The notes under the pieces are model-generated. The model ran no database searches and had not been told where the DNA came from. It saw only the letters and a program-made list of their open reading frames with translations. A DNA stretch of 64,000 nt from Novispirillum itersonii subsp. itersonii ATCC 12639 (lineage in GTDB: Bacteria; Pseudomonadota; Alphaproteobacteria; Rhodospirillales; Rhodospirillaceae), in the NCBI RefSeq assembly GCF_000381985.1, contig NZ_KB907337.1, positions 633,697-697,696 on the forward strand, given 5' to 3'. Position numbers and translations under genes: made by a program. Positions 46,864 through 55,746 of this stretch are shown one piece after another (position 1 is the first letter of the stretch; the number at the start of each line of letters is the position of its first letter).

Positions 46864-47484
46864 ATGCACCGCCCCGCCGCCCCCCGCCTGCCGGCCCTGC
46901 CCGCCGGGGTTCTTCTGGCCCCCGCCGGGGCGGTGGCCCAGCAGGCGCTGGCGACCTTTGCCGCCGATCTGACCGCACGCGGCTTCCGGGTGGCGGGCAT
47001 CACCCAGTCGGTCAGCCGCGACGCCGGTGGCCGCAAAACCGGCATGCACCTGCACCCGGTTGACGGCAGCGGGCCGATTTCCGTCGCGCAGGGGCTGGGG
47101 CGCGGCTCTGCCTCCTGCGTGATTGACGAATCGGGGATCGCCGATGCCGCCGCCCGGCTGCGGCAGGGCATCGACAGCGGCTGTGATCTGGTGCTGTTCA
47201 ACAAGTTCGGCCATCTGGAGCAGGAAGGCCGGGGCTTTCATGCCGAGCTGCTGCTGGCCCTGTCATCCGGCCTGCCGGTGCTGGTCGCCCTGCCGCCCGA
47301 CATGCTGGGGCCGTGGCTGACCTTCAGCGGCGGCGGCGGTGACCTGCTGCTGCCGACCGCAGACGCCCTGTGGCGCTGGTGGGGGCCGCACCGCCTGTAT
47401 GCTGATCTGGTCCACAGCGTGCCCGCCGGGGCCGGGGCCCGCGCCCTGAAGGCCTTTGGCCGCGCCGTGGTCCTCTCTGCCTGA
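46864..47484 (+). CDS. DUF2478-family protein (nucleoside-triphosphatase-like)
   Basis: A 206-residue cytoplasmic protein matching DUF2478, a family with a P-loop-NTPase-like fold sometimes linked to molybdenum metabolism. Seen features: ADLTARGFRVAGITQSV near the N-terminus, CVIDESGIADAA, and the family signature DLVLFNKFGHLEQEGRGFHAEL. The usual N-terminal phosphate loop is poorly conserved. It forms an operon with the DUF3553 gene; hrpB follows 35 bases later on the same strand. The function is unproven. Confidence 0.85.
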   Translation: MHRPAAPRLPALPAGVLLAPAGAVAQQALATFAADLTARGFRVAGITQSVSRDAGGRKTGMHLHPVDGSGPISVAQGLGRGSASCVIDESGIADAAARLRQGIDSGCDLVLFNKFGHLEQEGRGFHAELLLALSSGLPVLVALPPDMLGPWLTFSGGGGDLLLPTADALWRWWGPHRLYADLVHSVPAGAGARALKAFGRAVVLSA

Positions 47485-47519
47485 TCCCGTTTATTATTCT
47501 TTAGAAAGTCTGTTCTGCC

Positions 47520-50030
47520 GTGACCCTGCCCGCCGTTGATGACCGTCTGTTCGCCAGCCTGCCGATTGCCGAAATCCTGCCCGCCGTGCGGCAGACACTG
47601 GCCAGCGGCCCCGGCGCGGTGGTGCAGGCCCCGCCCGGCGCGGGGAAGACCACCGCCATCCCGCTGGCACTGCTGGGGGCCGACTGGCTGAAGGGCCGTA
47701 AAATCCTGATGCTGGAACCCCGCCGCCTTGCCGCCCGCCTGTGCGCGCAGCGGATGGCCGCCCTGCTGGGGGAAGAGGCCGGGCAGACGGTCGGCTACCG
47801 GGTGCGGCAGGAAACCAAGGTCTCCGCCGCCACCCGCCTTGAAGTGGTGACCGAAGGGATCCTGACCCGGCTGCTGCAATCCGACCCCGAGCTGTCACAG
47901 GTCGGGCTGGTGATCTTCGATGAATTCCACGAGCGCAGCCTTCAGGCCGACCTCGGGCTGGCGCTGTGTCTGGAAGTGCAGGCCGCCCTGCGCGATGATC
48001 TGCGCCTGCTGGTGATGTCGGCCACCCTCGACGGCGGGCCGGTGGCGGCGCTGATGGGCGGGGTGCCGGTGCTGACCTCTGACGGGCGGGCCTTTCCGGT
48101 GGAAACCCGCTTTCTGCCGCCCCGCCCGCAGGAACGGCTGGAAGCCGCCACCGCCAGCGCCGTGCGCACCGCACTGGCCGAGGAAAAGGGCTCGGTACTG
48201 GTGTTTCTGCCCGGCGAGCGGGAAATCCGCCGCACCGAAGCCCTGCTGCGCGATGACCTGCCGGGGCGGACGGTTGACCTTGCCCCGCTGTACGGTGCCC
48301 TGACCCCGGCAGCGCAGGATCTGGCCCTGAAACCCGCCGCCCCCGGACGGCGCAAGGTGGTGCTGGCCAGCGCCATCGCCGAAACCTCGCTGACCATCGA
48401 CGGCATCCGCGTGGTGGTCGATGCCGGGCAGGCCCGCCGCGCCCGCTTCGACCTTGCCAGCGGCATGGGCCGCCTGATCACCACCCGCGTCAGCGCCGCC
48501 GAGGCCGCCCAGCGGCGGGGCCGCGCCGGACGGCTTGAGCCCGGCGTCTGTTACCGCCTGTGGAGCGAGGCGGAAGACCGCGCCCTTGCCCCCTTCTCGC
48601 CGCCGGAAATCGCCGAGGCCGATCTGTCATCGCTGGTGCTGGATCTGGCGGCGTGGGGGGCAGACCCCGCCACCCTGCCGTGGCTGACCGCCCCGGCCCC
48701 GGCGGCACTGGCGCAGGCCCGCGCCCTGCTGACCGACCTCGGCGCGCTGGATGCCGGGGGCCGCCTGACCGCCCACGGCAAAGCGATGGCCGCCCTGCCG
48801 CTGCACCCGCGCCTGTCGCATATGATCACTGCCGCCACGCCGCTGGGCCTCGGCGGGCTGGCCTGCGAGATTGCCGCCCTGCTGGCGGAACGCGACCCGG
48901 TGCGCGGCAGCCGCAACGCCGATCTGCGCCTGCGGGTCGATCTGATGCAGGGCGACCGCGACCACGGCCTGACCGTTGATCGCGGCGCACTGGCCCGCGC
49001 CCGGTCGCTGGCGCAGGACTGGCGGCGGCGGCTGAAACTGCCCGCCGGACAGGGCTCCGGCGATACCGGGCTGGTGCTGGCACTGGCCTACCCCGACCGC
49101 ATCGGGCGGCGGCGCGGCAGCCAGACCGCCTATACCCTCTCCGGCGGGCGCGGGGCGGTGCTGCCGGAGACCGAACCGCTGGCGGCGCAGGAATTCATCG
49201 TCGTCGCCGACCTCGACGGCGCCGGGCAGAACGCCCGCGTGCATCTGGCCGCCGCCCTGACCCGCGCCGATATCGACCGCCTGACCGCCGACCGCCAGCA
49301 GACCGGCACCGTCATCCGCTGGGACAGCCGGTCCGGCGCGGTGGTGGCCCGCAGACAGACCCGGCTGGGGGCGATGGTGCTGGATGATGCCCCCCTGCCC
49401 GCCCCCGACCCGTCGCGACTGGCGGAAGGGCTGGTCGATGGCATCCGCCAGACCGGCCTGCACGTGCTGCCGTGGGACCGGGTGACGGAGCAGTACCGCG
49501 CCCGCATCGCCTTCCTGCACCGCAGCCGCCCGCAGGACGGCTGGCCCGATGTTTCCGACGACGGACTGCTGGCAACGCTGGAAGACTGGCTGATGCCGTT
49601 TCTGGATGGCTGCACCCGGCTGGACCACCTGCGGAAAGTACCGCTGAGCGAGGCGCTGCACAGCCTGCTGCCGTGGGACCGCCAGCAGAAACTGGACGCC
49701 GACGCCCCCACCCATTTTACCGTGCCGACCGGCGACCGCATTCCGCTGGATTACAGCACCAATGATGTGCCCGTGCTGCCGGTGCGCCTGCAACAGATGT
49801 TTGGCAGCACCACCCACCCCAGCATCGCTGCCGGAAGCGTGCCGCTGGTGGTGCACCTGCTGTCCCCCGCGCACCGCCCGATCCAGATCACCCGCGACCT
49901 GCCCGGCTTCTGGACCAGCAGCTACCCCGCCGTGAAGGCGGAGATGAAAGGCCGTTACCCCCGCCACCCATGGCCGGACGACCCGGTCGCCGCCCCGCCC
50001 ACCAGCCGCGCCAAACCCCGGGGGACGTGA
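47520..50030 (+). CDS. hrpB: ATP-dependent helicase HrpB
   Basis: DEAH-box helicase of the HrpB family, 836 residues, a normal length. Motifs seen: GAPPGAGKTTAIPL (I), EPRRLAARLCAQRMA (Ia), DEFHER (II, here DEFH rather than DEAH as is usual in HrpB), VMSATLDG (III), ETSLTIDGI and QRRGRAGRLEPGVCYRLW (VI), then the HrpB C-terminal domain with HFTVPTGDRIPLDY and FWTSSYPAVKAEMKGRYPRHPWPDDP. The start is a GTG at 47520. The in vivo RNA or DNA substrate is not settled in the family. Confidence 0.96.
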   Translation: MTLPAVDDRLFASLPIAEILPAVRQTLASGPGAVVQAPPGAGKTTAIPLALLGADWLKGRKILMLEPRRLAARLCAQRMAALLGEEAGQTVGYRVRQETKVSAATRLEVVTEGILTRLLQSDPELSQVGLVIFDEFHERSLQADLGLALCLEVQAALRDDLRLLVMSATLDGGPVAALMGGVPVLTSDGRAFPVETRFLPPRPQERLEAATASAVRTALAEEKGSVLVFLPGEREIRRTEALLRDDLPGRTVDLAPLYGALTPAAQDLALKPAAPGRRKVVLASAIAETSLTIDGIRVVVDAGQARRARFDLASGMGRLITTRVSAAEAAQRRGRAGRLEPGVCYRLWSEAEDRALAPFSPPEIAEADLSSLVLDLAAWGADPATLPWLTAPAPAALAQARALLTDLGALDAGGRLTAHGKAMAALPLHPRLSHMITAATPLGLGGLACEIAALLAERDPVRGSRNADLRLRVDLMQGDRDHGLTVDRGALARARSLAQDWRRRLKLPAGQGSGDTGLVLALAYPDRIGRRRGSQTAYTLSGGRGAVLPETEPLAAQEFIVVADLDGAGQNARVHLAAALTRADIDRLTADRQQTGTVIRWDSRSGAVVARRQTRLGAMVLDDAPLPAPDPSRLAEGLVDGIRQTGLHVLPWDRVTEQYRARIAFLHRSRPQDGWPDVSDDGLLATLEDWLMPFLDGCTRLDHLRKVPLSEALHSLLPWDRQQKLDADAPTHFTVPTGDRIPLDYSTNDVPVLPVRLQQMFGSTTHPSIAAGSVPLVVHLLSPAHRPIQITRDLPGFWTSSYPAVKAEMKGRYPRHPWPDDPVAAPPTSRAKPRGT

Positions 50031-50048
50031 GGGGCGGTGGTGTGGGGA

Positions 50049-50083
50049 TTGGGTGTTGGGTCTTGGGCGTTGGGTGTTGGAAG
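50049..50083 (+). repeat. 7-bp G-rich tandem repeat, quadruplex-type
   Basis: Four units of TTGGG(T/C)(G/C) plus a partial fifth start 18 bases after hrpB. Four GGG runs separated by four bases each satisfy the usual G-quadruplex pattern on the plus strand. Confidence 0.8.
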
Positions 50084-50088
50084 GGAAC

Positions 50089-50133
50089 GCGGGGCCTTGC
50101 CCCGCACCCCGCGTGAGAGGCTCGGCCTCTCAC
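50089..50133. repeat. Dispersed two-hairpin element, copy B (inverted)
   Basis: Hairpin GCGGGGC/GCCCCGC (50089-50095 with 50099-50105), spacer ACCCCGC, and hairpin GTGAGAGGC/GCCTCTCAC (50113-50121 with 50125-50133). On the minus strand it has the same order and GCGGG spacer as the copies at 33953 and 52147. It marks the left edge of the AT-rich island. Confidence 0.75.
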
Positions 50134-50202
50134 ACTCTGGGGGCTGTACAGGTGGTTACCTCCCTGTACACTTGTACACACAGCCTCAACATAGAAATCT
50201 AT

Positions 50203-51576
50203 TTACTGCAAGAGAAGTCCAGACCGAACAACCTTTGCAGGCTCATGAAAGATACCAAAACCACCTTGGTGAATTCCATGCCGCAGAAAAATACCTTCTG
50301 GCGAAAGATTCTCTTCTGCAACTTTCCGAATGGTATCGAGGGACTGCAGCAATGAACTTGGCGCCATTTCCTGTGCTAAATTTGTGAGCCGCGCCAAACT
50401 AGGAACATAATCATTCGCCCGCATCCGCTCGATCAAAAAAGGCGTGCTCCGCATGAAATGAGCCGCTGCAATCGGGATGACGTCGGTTCCTCGGAGAGAG
50501 CTTCCCCAACGGTTGTTCGGTTTGAAATTACCCCAAAAGTCCTGATCACCCAAACAAATACTCAGAAGTCTATCACGCTGATCATATTCGCCTTGCCGAT
50601 GAAATTGTAATCCTGCAATGAAACCGCAATTCCAAACTGCTCGCTCAAATTTTGCGGAAAATTGCTTCAGGGTGCGCCAAATCATCTGCCCAGCATGACA
50701 TCGATCCTTGGCGTCCTTCATTTCCGCAGCGGCATAAAGGAGAGAAAAGAATACTACATAGAACCCTCTGACAGACCGTGCTGCAATCGCTTCAATCGCT
50801 GCAGAACTTATATTATCAGGCATTCTAACAATTGGATTAGGATCGTCGGATATATATATGTCAAACTCACAGGAAACGTCTCTGAGAGCGCGCAATAAAT
50901 CGCCAAATCCCCATCTCGATGTATTCAAAGCATCAGCATATGAAAGACTAGTGTAGTTTATACTTAGGCTTTGCTCTATAAAATTAACTTTACTAGAATT
51001 ACGCAATAATTTTATATCTACATAAGAAATTAATCGAAACGCCTCCTTCATGCAACCAGCCCGAACCAGATGGGCCGCAAGCAATGTTCTTACAAAGACA
51101 TCTATATCGCCCTGCATATTTTTCTGAGCTACAGCATGAATTATTTCGTAGTCGGGCAGATAAATTAATCCACCATTATTAAGAGCACTTAAGGCTCTAA
51201 CACAGGCCTCCTCTGCAGGATTTAATTTTCCTACAACCCCGATTATCGCCCCATCCAGGTTGTGGTCTGTACGCCTAAGATTTGCCTCCGCAACAAAAGC
51301 TGATCGAATTTCGACGTCAGGGAAATGCGATGAATACAAATCTTTCACCCAATCCGTCGCGAAGTTCCCCGCTACTCCATCTAATACCGCCATCCCCCTG
51401 CCAGCTAAAATACCAACACAAAGAAAAGACATTTTAGAAATGAACGACCTCCTTTCAAAACAATTATCCATATTTTCAAAATGAACCTGAAGCGACGAAC
51501 GATCAGAATCTACATTTTTACACGAGAATTTTTCAGCTATTTTTTTTAACAAAAAAATTAATGAATTAATATTCAT
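50203..51576 (-). CDS. Unrecognised 457-residue protein in an AT-rich island
   Basis: I do not recognise a family. It has clear coding signs: a 457-codon frame in AT-rich DNA and a ribosome site GGAG seven bases before the ATG (TTTGGAGAAATATT). The N-terminus is amphipathic, a hydrophobic stretch around FISKMSFLCVGILAG could be a weak membrane segment, and the remainder is mostly helical with GAIIGVVGKLNPAEEACVRAL, VFVRTLLAAHLVRAGCMKEAF and GFYVVFFSLLYAAAEM. No nuclease, kinase, Walker or transposase motif was seen. Base composition and codon use differ strongly from the flanking genes, which points to horizontal transfer. Confidence 0.75.
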   Translation of the reverse strand: MNINSLIFLLKKIAEKFSCKNVDSDRSSLQVHFENMDNCFERRSFISKMSFLCVGILAGRGMAVLDGVAGNFATDWVKDLYSSHFPDVEIRSAFVAEANLRRTDHNLDGAIIGVVGKLNPAEEACVRALSALNNGGLIYLPDYEIIHAVAQKNMQGDIDVFVRTLLAAHLVRAGCMKEAFRLISYVDIKLLRNSSKVNFIEQSLSINYTSLSYADALNTSRWGFGDLLRALRDVSCEFDIYISDDPNPIVRMPDNISSAAIEAIAARSVRGFYVVFFSLLYAAAEMKDAKDRCHAGQMIWRTLKQFSAKFERAVWNCGFIAGLQFHRQGEYDQRDRLLSICLGDQDFWGNFKPNNRWGSSLRGTDVIPIAAAHFMRSTPFLIERMRANDYVPSLARLTNLAQEMAPSSLLQSLDTIRKVAEENLSPEGIFLRHGIHQGGFGIFHEPAKVVRSGLLLQ

Positions 51577-51670
51577 AATATTTCTCCAAATAATACTATA
51601 ATATTATATTTAAGAATAACATTTTCGTGTATTACGCTTTTTCTATTCTGGAGCATATTGAACATGCTCT

Positions 51671-51943
51671 TCAGTCCCTACGCAGGGAAGACAGATTTTT
51701 TATGCCCGGCGGAGTTCCCATAGTATGAAATGGTAACCCATTATCCATATGGATTACGGGATGACCCGTGTTTTGAGTCAACACTATTCCTTCATATTGT
51801 AAGCCATATTGACTTGTAGGATAGCGCTCCCTGCCCTCGCCCCGCCGGACAGTGCTAATGAAAAGACAAACGCCAGCTTTCTGCTCGGTGAAGATGTGCT
51901 CGGCGTAGCCTTGAAAATCGATTTCCCCTTCAGCCTCTTGCAT
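51671..51943 (-). CDS. Possible small protein or gene remnant, 90 residues
   Basis: A 90-codon minus-strand frame upstream of the 457-residue gene, in the same AT-rich island. Notable phrases are AGVCLFISTVRRGEGRERYP and GLPFHTMGTPPGIKNLSS; the composition looks protein-like. No clear ribosome site precedes its ATG and no family is recognised. It could be a real small gene, a fragment of a larger lost gene, or chance. Confidence 0.35.
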   Translation of the reverse strand: MQEAEGEIDFQGYAEHIFTEQKAGVCLFISTVRRGEGRERYPTSQYGLQYEGIVLTQNTGHPVIHMDNGLPFHTMGTPPGIKNLSSLRRD

Positions 51944-51978
51944 TAAATACGGCAGATCTTACCGTCGCAGGCAACCAA

Positions 51979-52128
51979 ATGACATCGTTAGCGCGAGACG
52001 TGCAAATGGCGTTCGCATTCAGACTTCTTATTCTCCATTTGTTAGAGGAATTATTATTTACCATAATCATACCAATCAAAAATTTCTTTTTTCAATATAG
52101 AACAATCTTTGAGGACAATAAAACTTAA
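51979..52128 (+). CDS. Possible small hydrophobic peptide, 49 residues
   Basis: A short plus-strand frame reading MTSLARDVQMAFAFRLLILH then a hydrophobic stretch (LLFTIIIP) and a polar end (TIFEDNKT). A second ATG at 52006 would give 40 residues. It could be a small membrane peptide or a remnant. No ribosome site stands out. Confidence 0.2.
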   Translation: MTSLARDVQMAFAFRLLILHLLEELLFTIIIPIKNFFFQYRTIFEDNKT

Positions 52129-52146
52129 TGCAATCATCCCCCCTCA

Positions 52147-52195
52147 GGTCAAGGAGCCCAAGGCTCCTTGCGGGTGCAGGGCAGCGCCCTGCGGT
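52147..52195. repeat. Dispersed two-hairpin element, copy C
   Basis: GGTC, hairpin AAGGAGCC/GGCTCCTT (52151-52158 with 52162-52169), spacer GCGGGT, hairpin GCAGGGC/GCCCTGC (52176-52182 with 52186-52192), then GGTCCC. It marks the right edge of the AT-rich island, just after the pseudoazurin gene end. Confidence 0.75.
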
Positions 52196-52222
52196 CCCTC
52201 CCCCTAAACCCGATCCAATCCC

Positions 52223-52660
52223 CTACCGCCCCGCCTGTTCCAGCAGCGGCAGCAGCCTTTCCTTAGCGCGGGCGGGGATGTCCTGTGGCAGCGCCCCGTC
52301 CGGCAGCGCAGCCGGGGGGCCGACGCGGACCACCATCACCATGCCCATGGCGTAATGGGGGGAGCATTTGATGCCGTAGACCCCCGGCACCGGGAACGGC
52401 ACGGTGATCTCTTCGCTGATCGGGCCTTTGAACGGGGTCGCGCCGGGCGGAATCAGGCCGTCGATGGTGGCGGCGTTGTGGCTTTTGTGGGTGGGCACAA
52501 AGCGCACGCTGTCGCCGGGCTGGATCGTCACCAGCGCCGGGTCGAACACCATCGCGCCGCTGTCGCTGCGGTTCAGCAGTCTGACTTCCACGGTTTCGGC
52601 CTGCGCGGCGGAGCAGAACAGGGCCACGACAGCCCCCACACACAGGGCGGTTCTCAGCAT
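52223..52660 (-). CDS. Pseudoazurin (type 1 blue copper protein)
   Basis: Periplasmic electron carrier that typically feeds copper nitrite reductase or nitrous-oxide reductase. The 145 residues have a signal peptide (ending AAQA, about residue 21) and the cupredoxin fold with copper ligands His61 (THKSHNA), Cys99 and His102 (KCSPHYAMGM) and Met107. The MVF..(A)L...GD.V.F.P...H segment is diagnostic of pseudoazurin. The ATG overlaps the end of the upstream ABC ATPase gene by seven bases, and the ribosome site AAGGAG lies within that gene. It is thus the last gene of a cobalamin-riboswitch operon. No nitrite reductase is nearby. Confidence 0.93.
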   Translation of the reverse strand: MLRTALCVGAVVALFCSAAQAETVEVRLLNRSDSGAMVFDPALVTIQPGDSVRFVPTHKSHNAATIDGLIPPGATPFKGPISEEITVPFPVPGVYGIKCSPHYAMGMVMVVRVGPPAALPDGALPQDIPARAKERLLPLLEQAGR

Positions 52661-53472
52661 CGGGTAAGCTCCTTTTCAACAGAAGTGGCGACGGCGGCAG
52701 TCACAGCCGGGCGGCGCGGCACGCGGTAGCGGATGTGGCACAGGCCGTCAGCGTCGGTGTCAACCACGGCATCAACGGCGAAGACGCGGCGCAGGCGGTC
52801 GGGGGTCAGGATTTCTGCCGGGGGGCCGAAGGCATCCAGCCGCCCGTGGTGCAGCACGGCGATCCGGTCGCAGAACAGCGCGGCGTGGTTCAGGTCATGC
52901 AGGGCCGCCACCACGGTCAGGCCCTGTTGCCGCACCAGATCCAGCAGGCTGAGCTGGTGGGCGATATCCAGATGGTTGGTCGGCTCGTCGAGCAGCAGCA
53001 GCTCCGGTTGCTGGGCCAGTGCCCGGGCGATGTGGGCGCGCTGGCGTTCGCCGCCCGACAGGCTGCCCCAGTCGCGGTCGGCCAGATCCAGCAGATCCAC
53101 CGCCGCCAGCGCCTGATCGACACAGGCGGTATCCTGCGGGCTCCACGGGGTGAACGCGCCAAGGTGCGGGGTGCGGCCCAGCCCGGCGACGTGGCGGACC
53201 GTGACCCGTTCCTGCGTCTGGGCCTGCTGCTCCACCAGTGCCAGCCGCTGTGCCAGCAGGCGGCGGGGGATGGCGGGCAGCGGTATGCCATCCAGCCGCA
53301 CCGTGCCGTGATCCGGGCGGCGCAGCCCGGCCAGCAGCGCCAGCAGGCTGGATTTGCCCGATCCGTTGGGGCCGATCAGGCCGACGAACTCCCCGGCCTG
53401 CACCGTCAACGAGATACCGTCCAGAATGGCCCGGCCACGCAGGCCCCAGCCAAGGGTTTCAGCGGTCAGCAT
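52654..53472 (-). CDS. btuD: ABC transporter ATP-binding protein, BtuD/FecE type
   Basis: ATPase of a cobalamin- or siderophore-class importer, 272 residues. It has Walker A (GPNGSGKSS), Q-loop region (ALVEQQAQT), signature LSGGERQRAHIARAL, and Walker B LLLLDEPTNHLDI with switch His in ALHDLNHA. The cobalamin riboswitch upstream of the operon makes B12 or a related corrinoid the likely cargo. Its start overlaps the permease stop (TGATG), and its end overlaps pseudoazurin. Confidence 0.9.
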   Translation of the reverse strand: MLTAETLGWGLRGRAILDGISLTVQAGEFVGLIGPNGSGKSSLLALLAGLRRPDHGTVRLDGIPLPAIPRRLLAQRLALVEQQAQTQERVTVRHVAGLGRTPHLGAFTPWSPQDTACVDQALAAVDLLDLADRDWGSLSGGERQRAHIARALAQQPELLLLDEPTNHLDIAHQLSLLDLVRQQGLTVVAALHDLNHAALFCDRIAVLHHGRLDAFGPPAEILTPDRLRRVFAVDAVVDTDADGLCHIRYRVPRRPAVTAAVATSVEKELTRC

Positions 53473-54497
53473 CAGGTGGCCCTCCCCCGGATCAGCAGCA
53501 GCGCGAACACCGGGGCCCCGACCAGCGCGGTGACGACACCAATCGGCACCACCTGCCCGGTGATCAGCGCCCGCGACACCACATCAGCGATGATCAGAAA
53601 CACCGCGCCGCACAGGGCCGACAGCGGCAGCAGCCGGGCATGGCTGACCCCGGCAACAAGGCGGACGGCGTGCGGCACCACCAGCCCGACAAAGCCGATG
53701 GAACCGACCATCGCCACCATCACCGCCGTCATCACCGCCGACGCGCCGATCAGGGTGATCCACACCCGCCGCACGGAAACGCCCAGCGCGGCGGCGGAGC
53801 TGCTGCCGAACAGGAAGGCATCCAGCACCCGCGCATGCCACAGGCACAGGGCCAGCCCGGCCAGCACCACCGGCAGGGCCAGCCCGACATCGGGCCAGCG
53901 CACGCCGGACAGGTTGCCAAGCAGCCAGAACAGAATCCCCCGCGCCTGCTCGGCATTGGCAGAGCGGGCAACGATGAAAGAGGTGATGGCGTTGAACAGC
54001 TGCGATCCAGCCACCCCGGCCAGCACCACCATCACCGGGCTGCGCCCGGCTTTCAGGGCCAGCAGAATGACAAAGCCGAACGCCAGCAGTGCCCCGGCCA
54101 GCGCCCCGGCAGACATGCTGACCAGCCCGCCGCCGACGCCCAGCAGCGACACCGCCACCGCCCCGGTGGAAGCCCCGGCGGAAATGCCCATCACATAGGG
54201 GTCGGCCAGCGGATTGCGCAGCAGCGATTGCAGCACCACGCCGGAGACCGCCAGCCCGGCCCCGCAGCAGGCGGCCATCAGGGTGCGGGAGAGGCGGTAA
54301 CTCCAGATCACGCCCTCATCAATCGGGTCGACCGGGTAACCCGCCGCCCACAGGCGGTTGGCGACCGCCTTCAGCACCACATCGGGCGGAATGGCGGTTT
54401 CCCCCACTCCGGCCCCGATGGCGAGGGCGGCCAGCAGCACCAGCCCCCCCGCCACCCCTTGCACCAGAAACGCCGGAGCAGAGCGGTGACCGGTCAT
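53472..54497 (-). CDS. btuC: FecCD-family ABC permease, probable BtuC
   Basis: Inner-membrane permease of 341 residues with about nine or ten hydrophobic segments. The FecCD family motifs are LSRTLMAACCGAGLAVSGVV near the start, NPLADPYVMGISAGASTGAV, and GSIGFVGLVVPHAVR late in the protein. Start and stop overlap the neighbouring btuF- and btuD-type genes (TGATG junctions), so the subunits are translationally coupled. The substrate is assigned from the riboswitch. Confidence 0.9.
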   Translation of the reverse strand: MTGHRSAPAFLVQGVAGGLVLLAALAIGAGVGETAIPPDVVLKAVANRLWAAGYPVDPIDEGVIWSYRLSRTLMAACCGAGLAVSGVVLQSLLRNPLADPYVMGISAGASTGAVAVSLLGVGGGLVSMSAGALAGALLAFGFVILLALKAGRSPVMVVLAGVAGSQLFNAITSFIVARSANAEQARGILFWLLGNLSGVRWPDVGLALPVVLAGLALCLWHARVLDAFLFGSSSAAALGVSVRRVWITLIGASAVMTAVMVAMVGSIGFVGLVVPHAVRLVAGVSHARLLPLSALCGAVFLIIADVVSRALITGQVVPIGVVTALVGAPVFALLLIRGRAT

Positions 54498-55525
54498 CAG
54501 CGGGCCAGACCGGCGGCGGCAATGGCATCGGCCAGCGCCTCGATGCCGTCAAGGCTGCGCACGGTCGGGTTCATCGCCTGCACGTCCAGCTCAAACACCC
54601 GGCCTTCTTTGACGGCGGGCATCAGCTTCGTCACCGGGTCACTGGTCAGGAAGGCACGCTTGACGGCAATGTCATCGGCCTTGAAGCGGCGGCGGTCCGT
54701 CTTTCCGGCGACGATCAGGGTCGGATTGGTCTTGGCGATGGTTTCCCAGCCGATGGTCGGCCACTCCTCGTCGCTTTCCACCACATTGCGGATGCCCAGC
54801 GCCTGCATGATGTAGCCCGGCGCGCCCTTGCGGCCCGCCACATAAGGGTCAAGGTCAAGCTCTGCGCTGGAGAACCAGAACACGGCGGAGAGAGTGCCCT
54901 TCGCCCCGGCCACCTTCGCCCGGGCGGCGGCCTCACGCGCCTTCAGGGTTTCCACCAGTGCGGTTCCCCGCTCCTGCACGTTGAAGATCTGCGCCAGCTC
55001 GCGGATTTCCTGATAGATCAGATCCATGGTGAAGGCGTCGTTGCGCACACCGTCGCCGCCGCCGCTGTTATCTTTGCCCACGCAGTCGGCGGGCGAGGTA
55101 TAGACCGGGATCCCCAGCGTCTCGAACTGTTCCGGGCGGGCGACAATGCCTTCCGGGCCGATATGCCACTGGAACTGTACCGCCACCATCTCCGGCTTTC
55201 TGGCGACCAGCGTCTCGAACCCCGGATCGTTATCGGCAAGGCGCGGCGCCTTGGCGTTAACCTCCTCGTACCCCTTCATCACCGGGCCGAACCAGACCGA
55301 CGTGCCCTTCACCCGGTCACCGAGGCCGAGCATATACAGGATCTCCGTGCTGTTCTGGCCGACGGTGACGGCGCTGGCCGGTTCCTTGCGGAAGGTGATG
55401 TCGCGCCCGCAGTTTTTAAGGGTCAGCGGATAGGACGTCTGCGCGGCGGAAGCCGTGGCAGAAAACGCAGCGCCGAGGACAACGGCGGCGCAGGCGGCTT
55501 TAAAGCCATTTTGGAAAGACAGCAT
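54497..55525 (-). CDS. btuF: Periplasmic cobalamin/corrinoid-type substrate-binding protein
   Basis: Class III binding protein of 342 residues, with a signal peptide (residues 1 to about 27, ATASAAQ). The fold is shown by the N-terminal FRKEPASAVTVGQNSTEILYMLGLGDRVKG and the later TNPTLIVAG. Two cysteines (in LKNCGRDI and PADCVGKD) and an internal Gly-rich loop after the second are unusual and could affect ligand choice. It is the first gene after the cobalamin riboswitch. Other corrinoid precursors or a metal such as cobalt are possible substrates, so the symbol is provisional. Confidence 0.82.
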   Translation of the reverse strand: MLSFQNGFKAACAAVVLGAAFSATASAAQTSYPLTLKNCGRDITFRKEPASAVTVGQNSTEILYMLGLGDRVKGTSVWFGPVMKGYEEVNAKAPRLADNDPGFETLVARKPEMVAVQFQWHIGPEGIVARPEQFETLGIPVYTSPADCVGKDNSGGGDGVRNDAFTMDLIYQEIRELAQIFNVQERGTALVETLKAREAAARAKVAGAKGTLSAVFWFSSAELDLDPYVAGRKGAPGYIMQALGIRNVVESDEEWPTIGWETIAKTNPTLIVAGKTDRRRFKADDIAVKRAFLTSDPVTKLMPAVKEGRVFELDVQAMNPTVRSLDGIEALADAIAAAGLAR

Positions 55526-55746
55526 GACAGGCCCCGACAGAACGGTGGACCGGCCCGGCGGGCGCGGTCAGCGGCAGACGATGGCCACGGGGGAAAGGGA
55601 CGCAGGACAGACGGCCCCCGGCCTGACCGGATCACGCGCCCCGGTCAGGGGGCAACGGCGCGGCAGGGGCAGACGGTTCCAGTCTCCGGGCTTCCCCGCC
55701 CGTGACGATGGATCCCCCGCCCGGGGAAGCACCCGGGCAGGCTGGC

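Noticed and set aside
50140-52146. Insertion sequence or prophage fragment
   Set aside because: No transposase, integrase, terminal inverted repeat or target duplication could be found around the AT-rich island.
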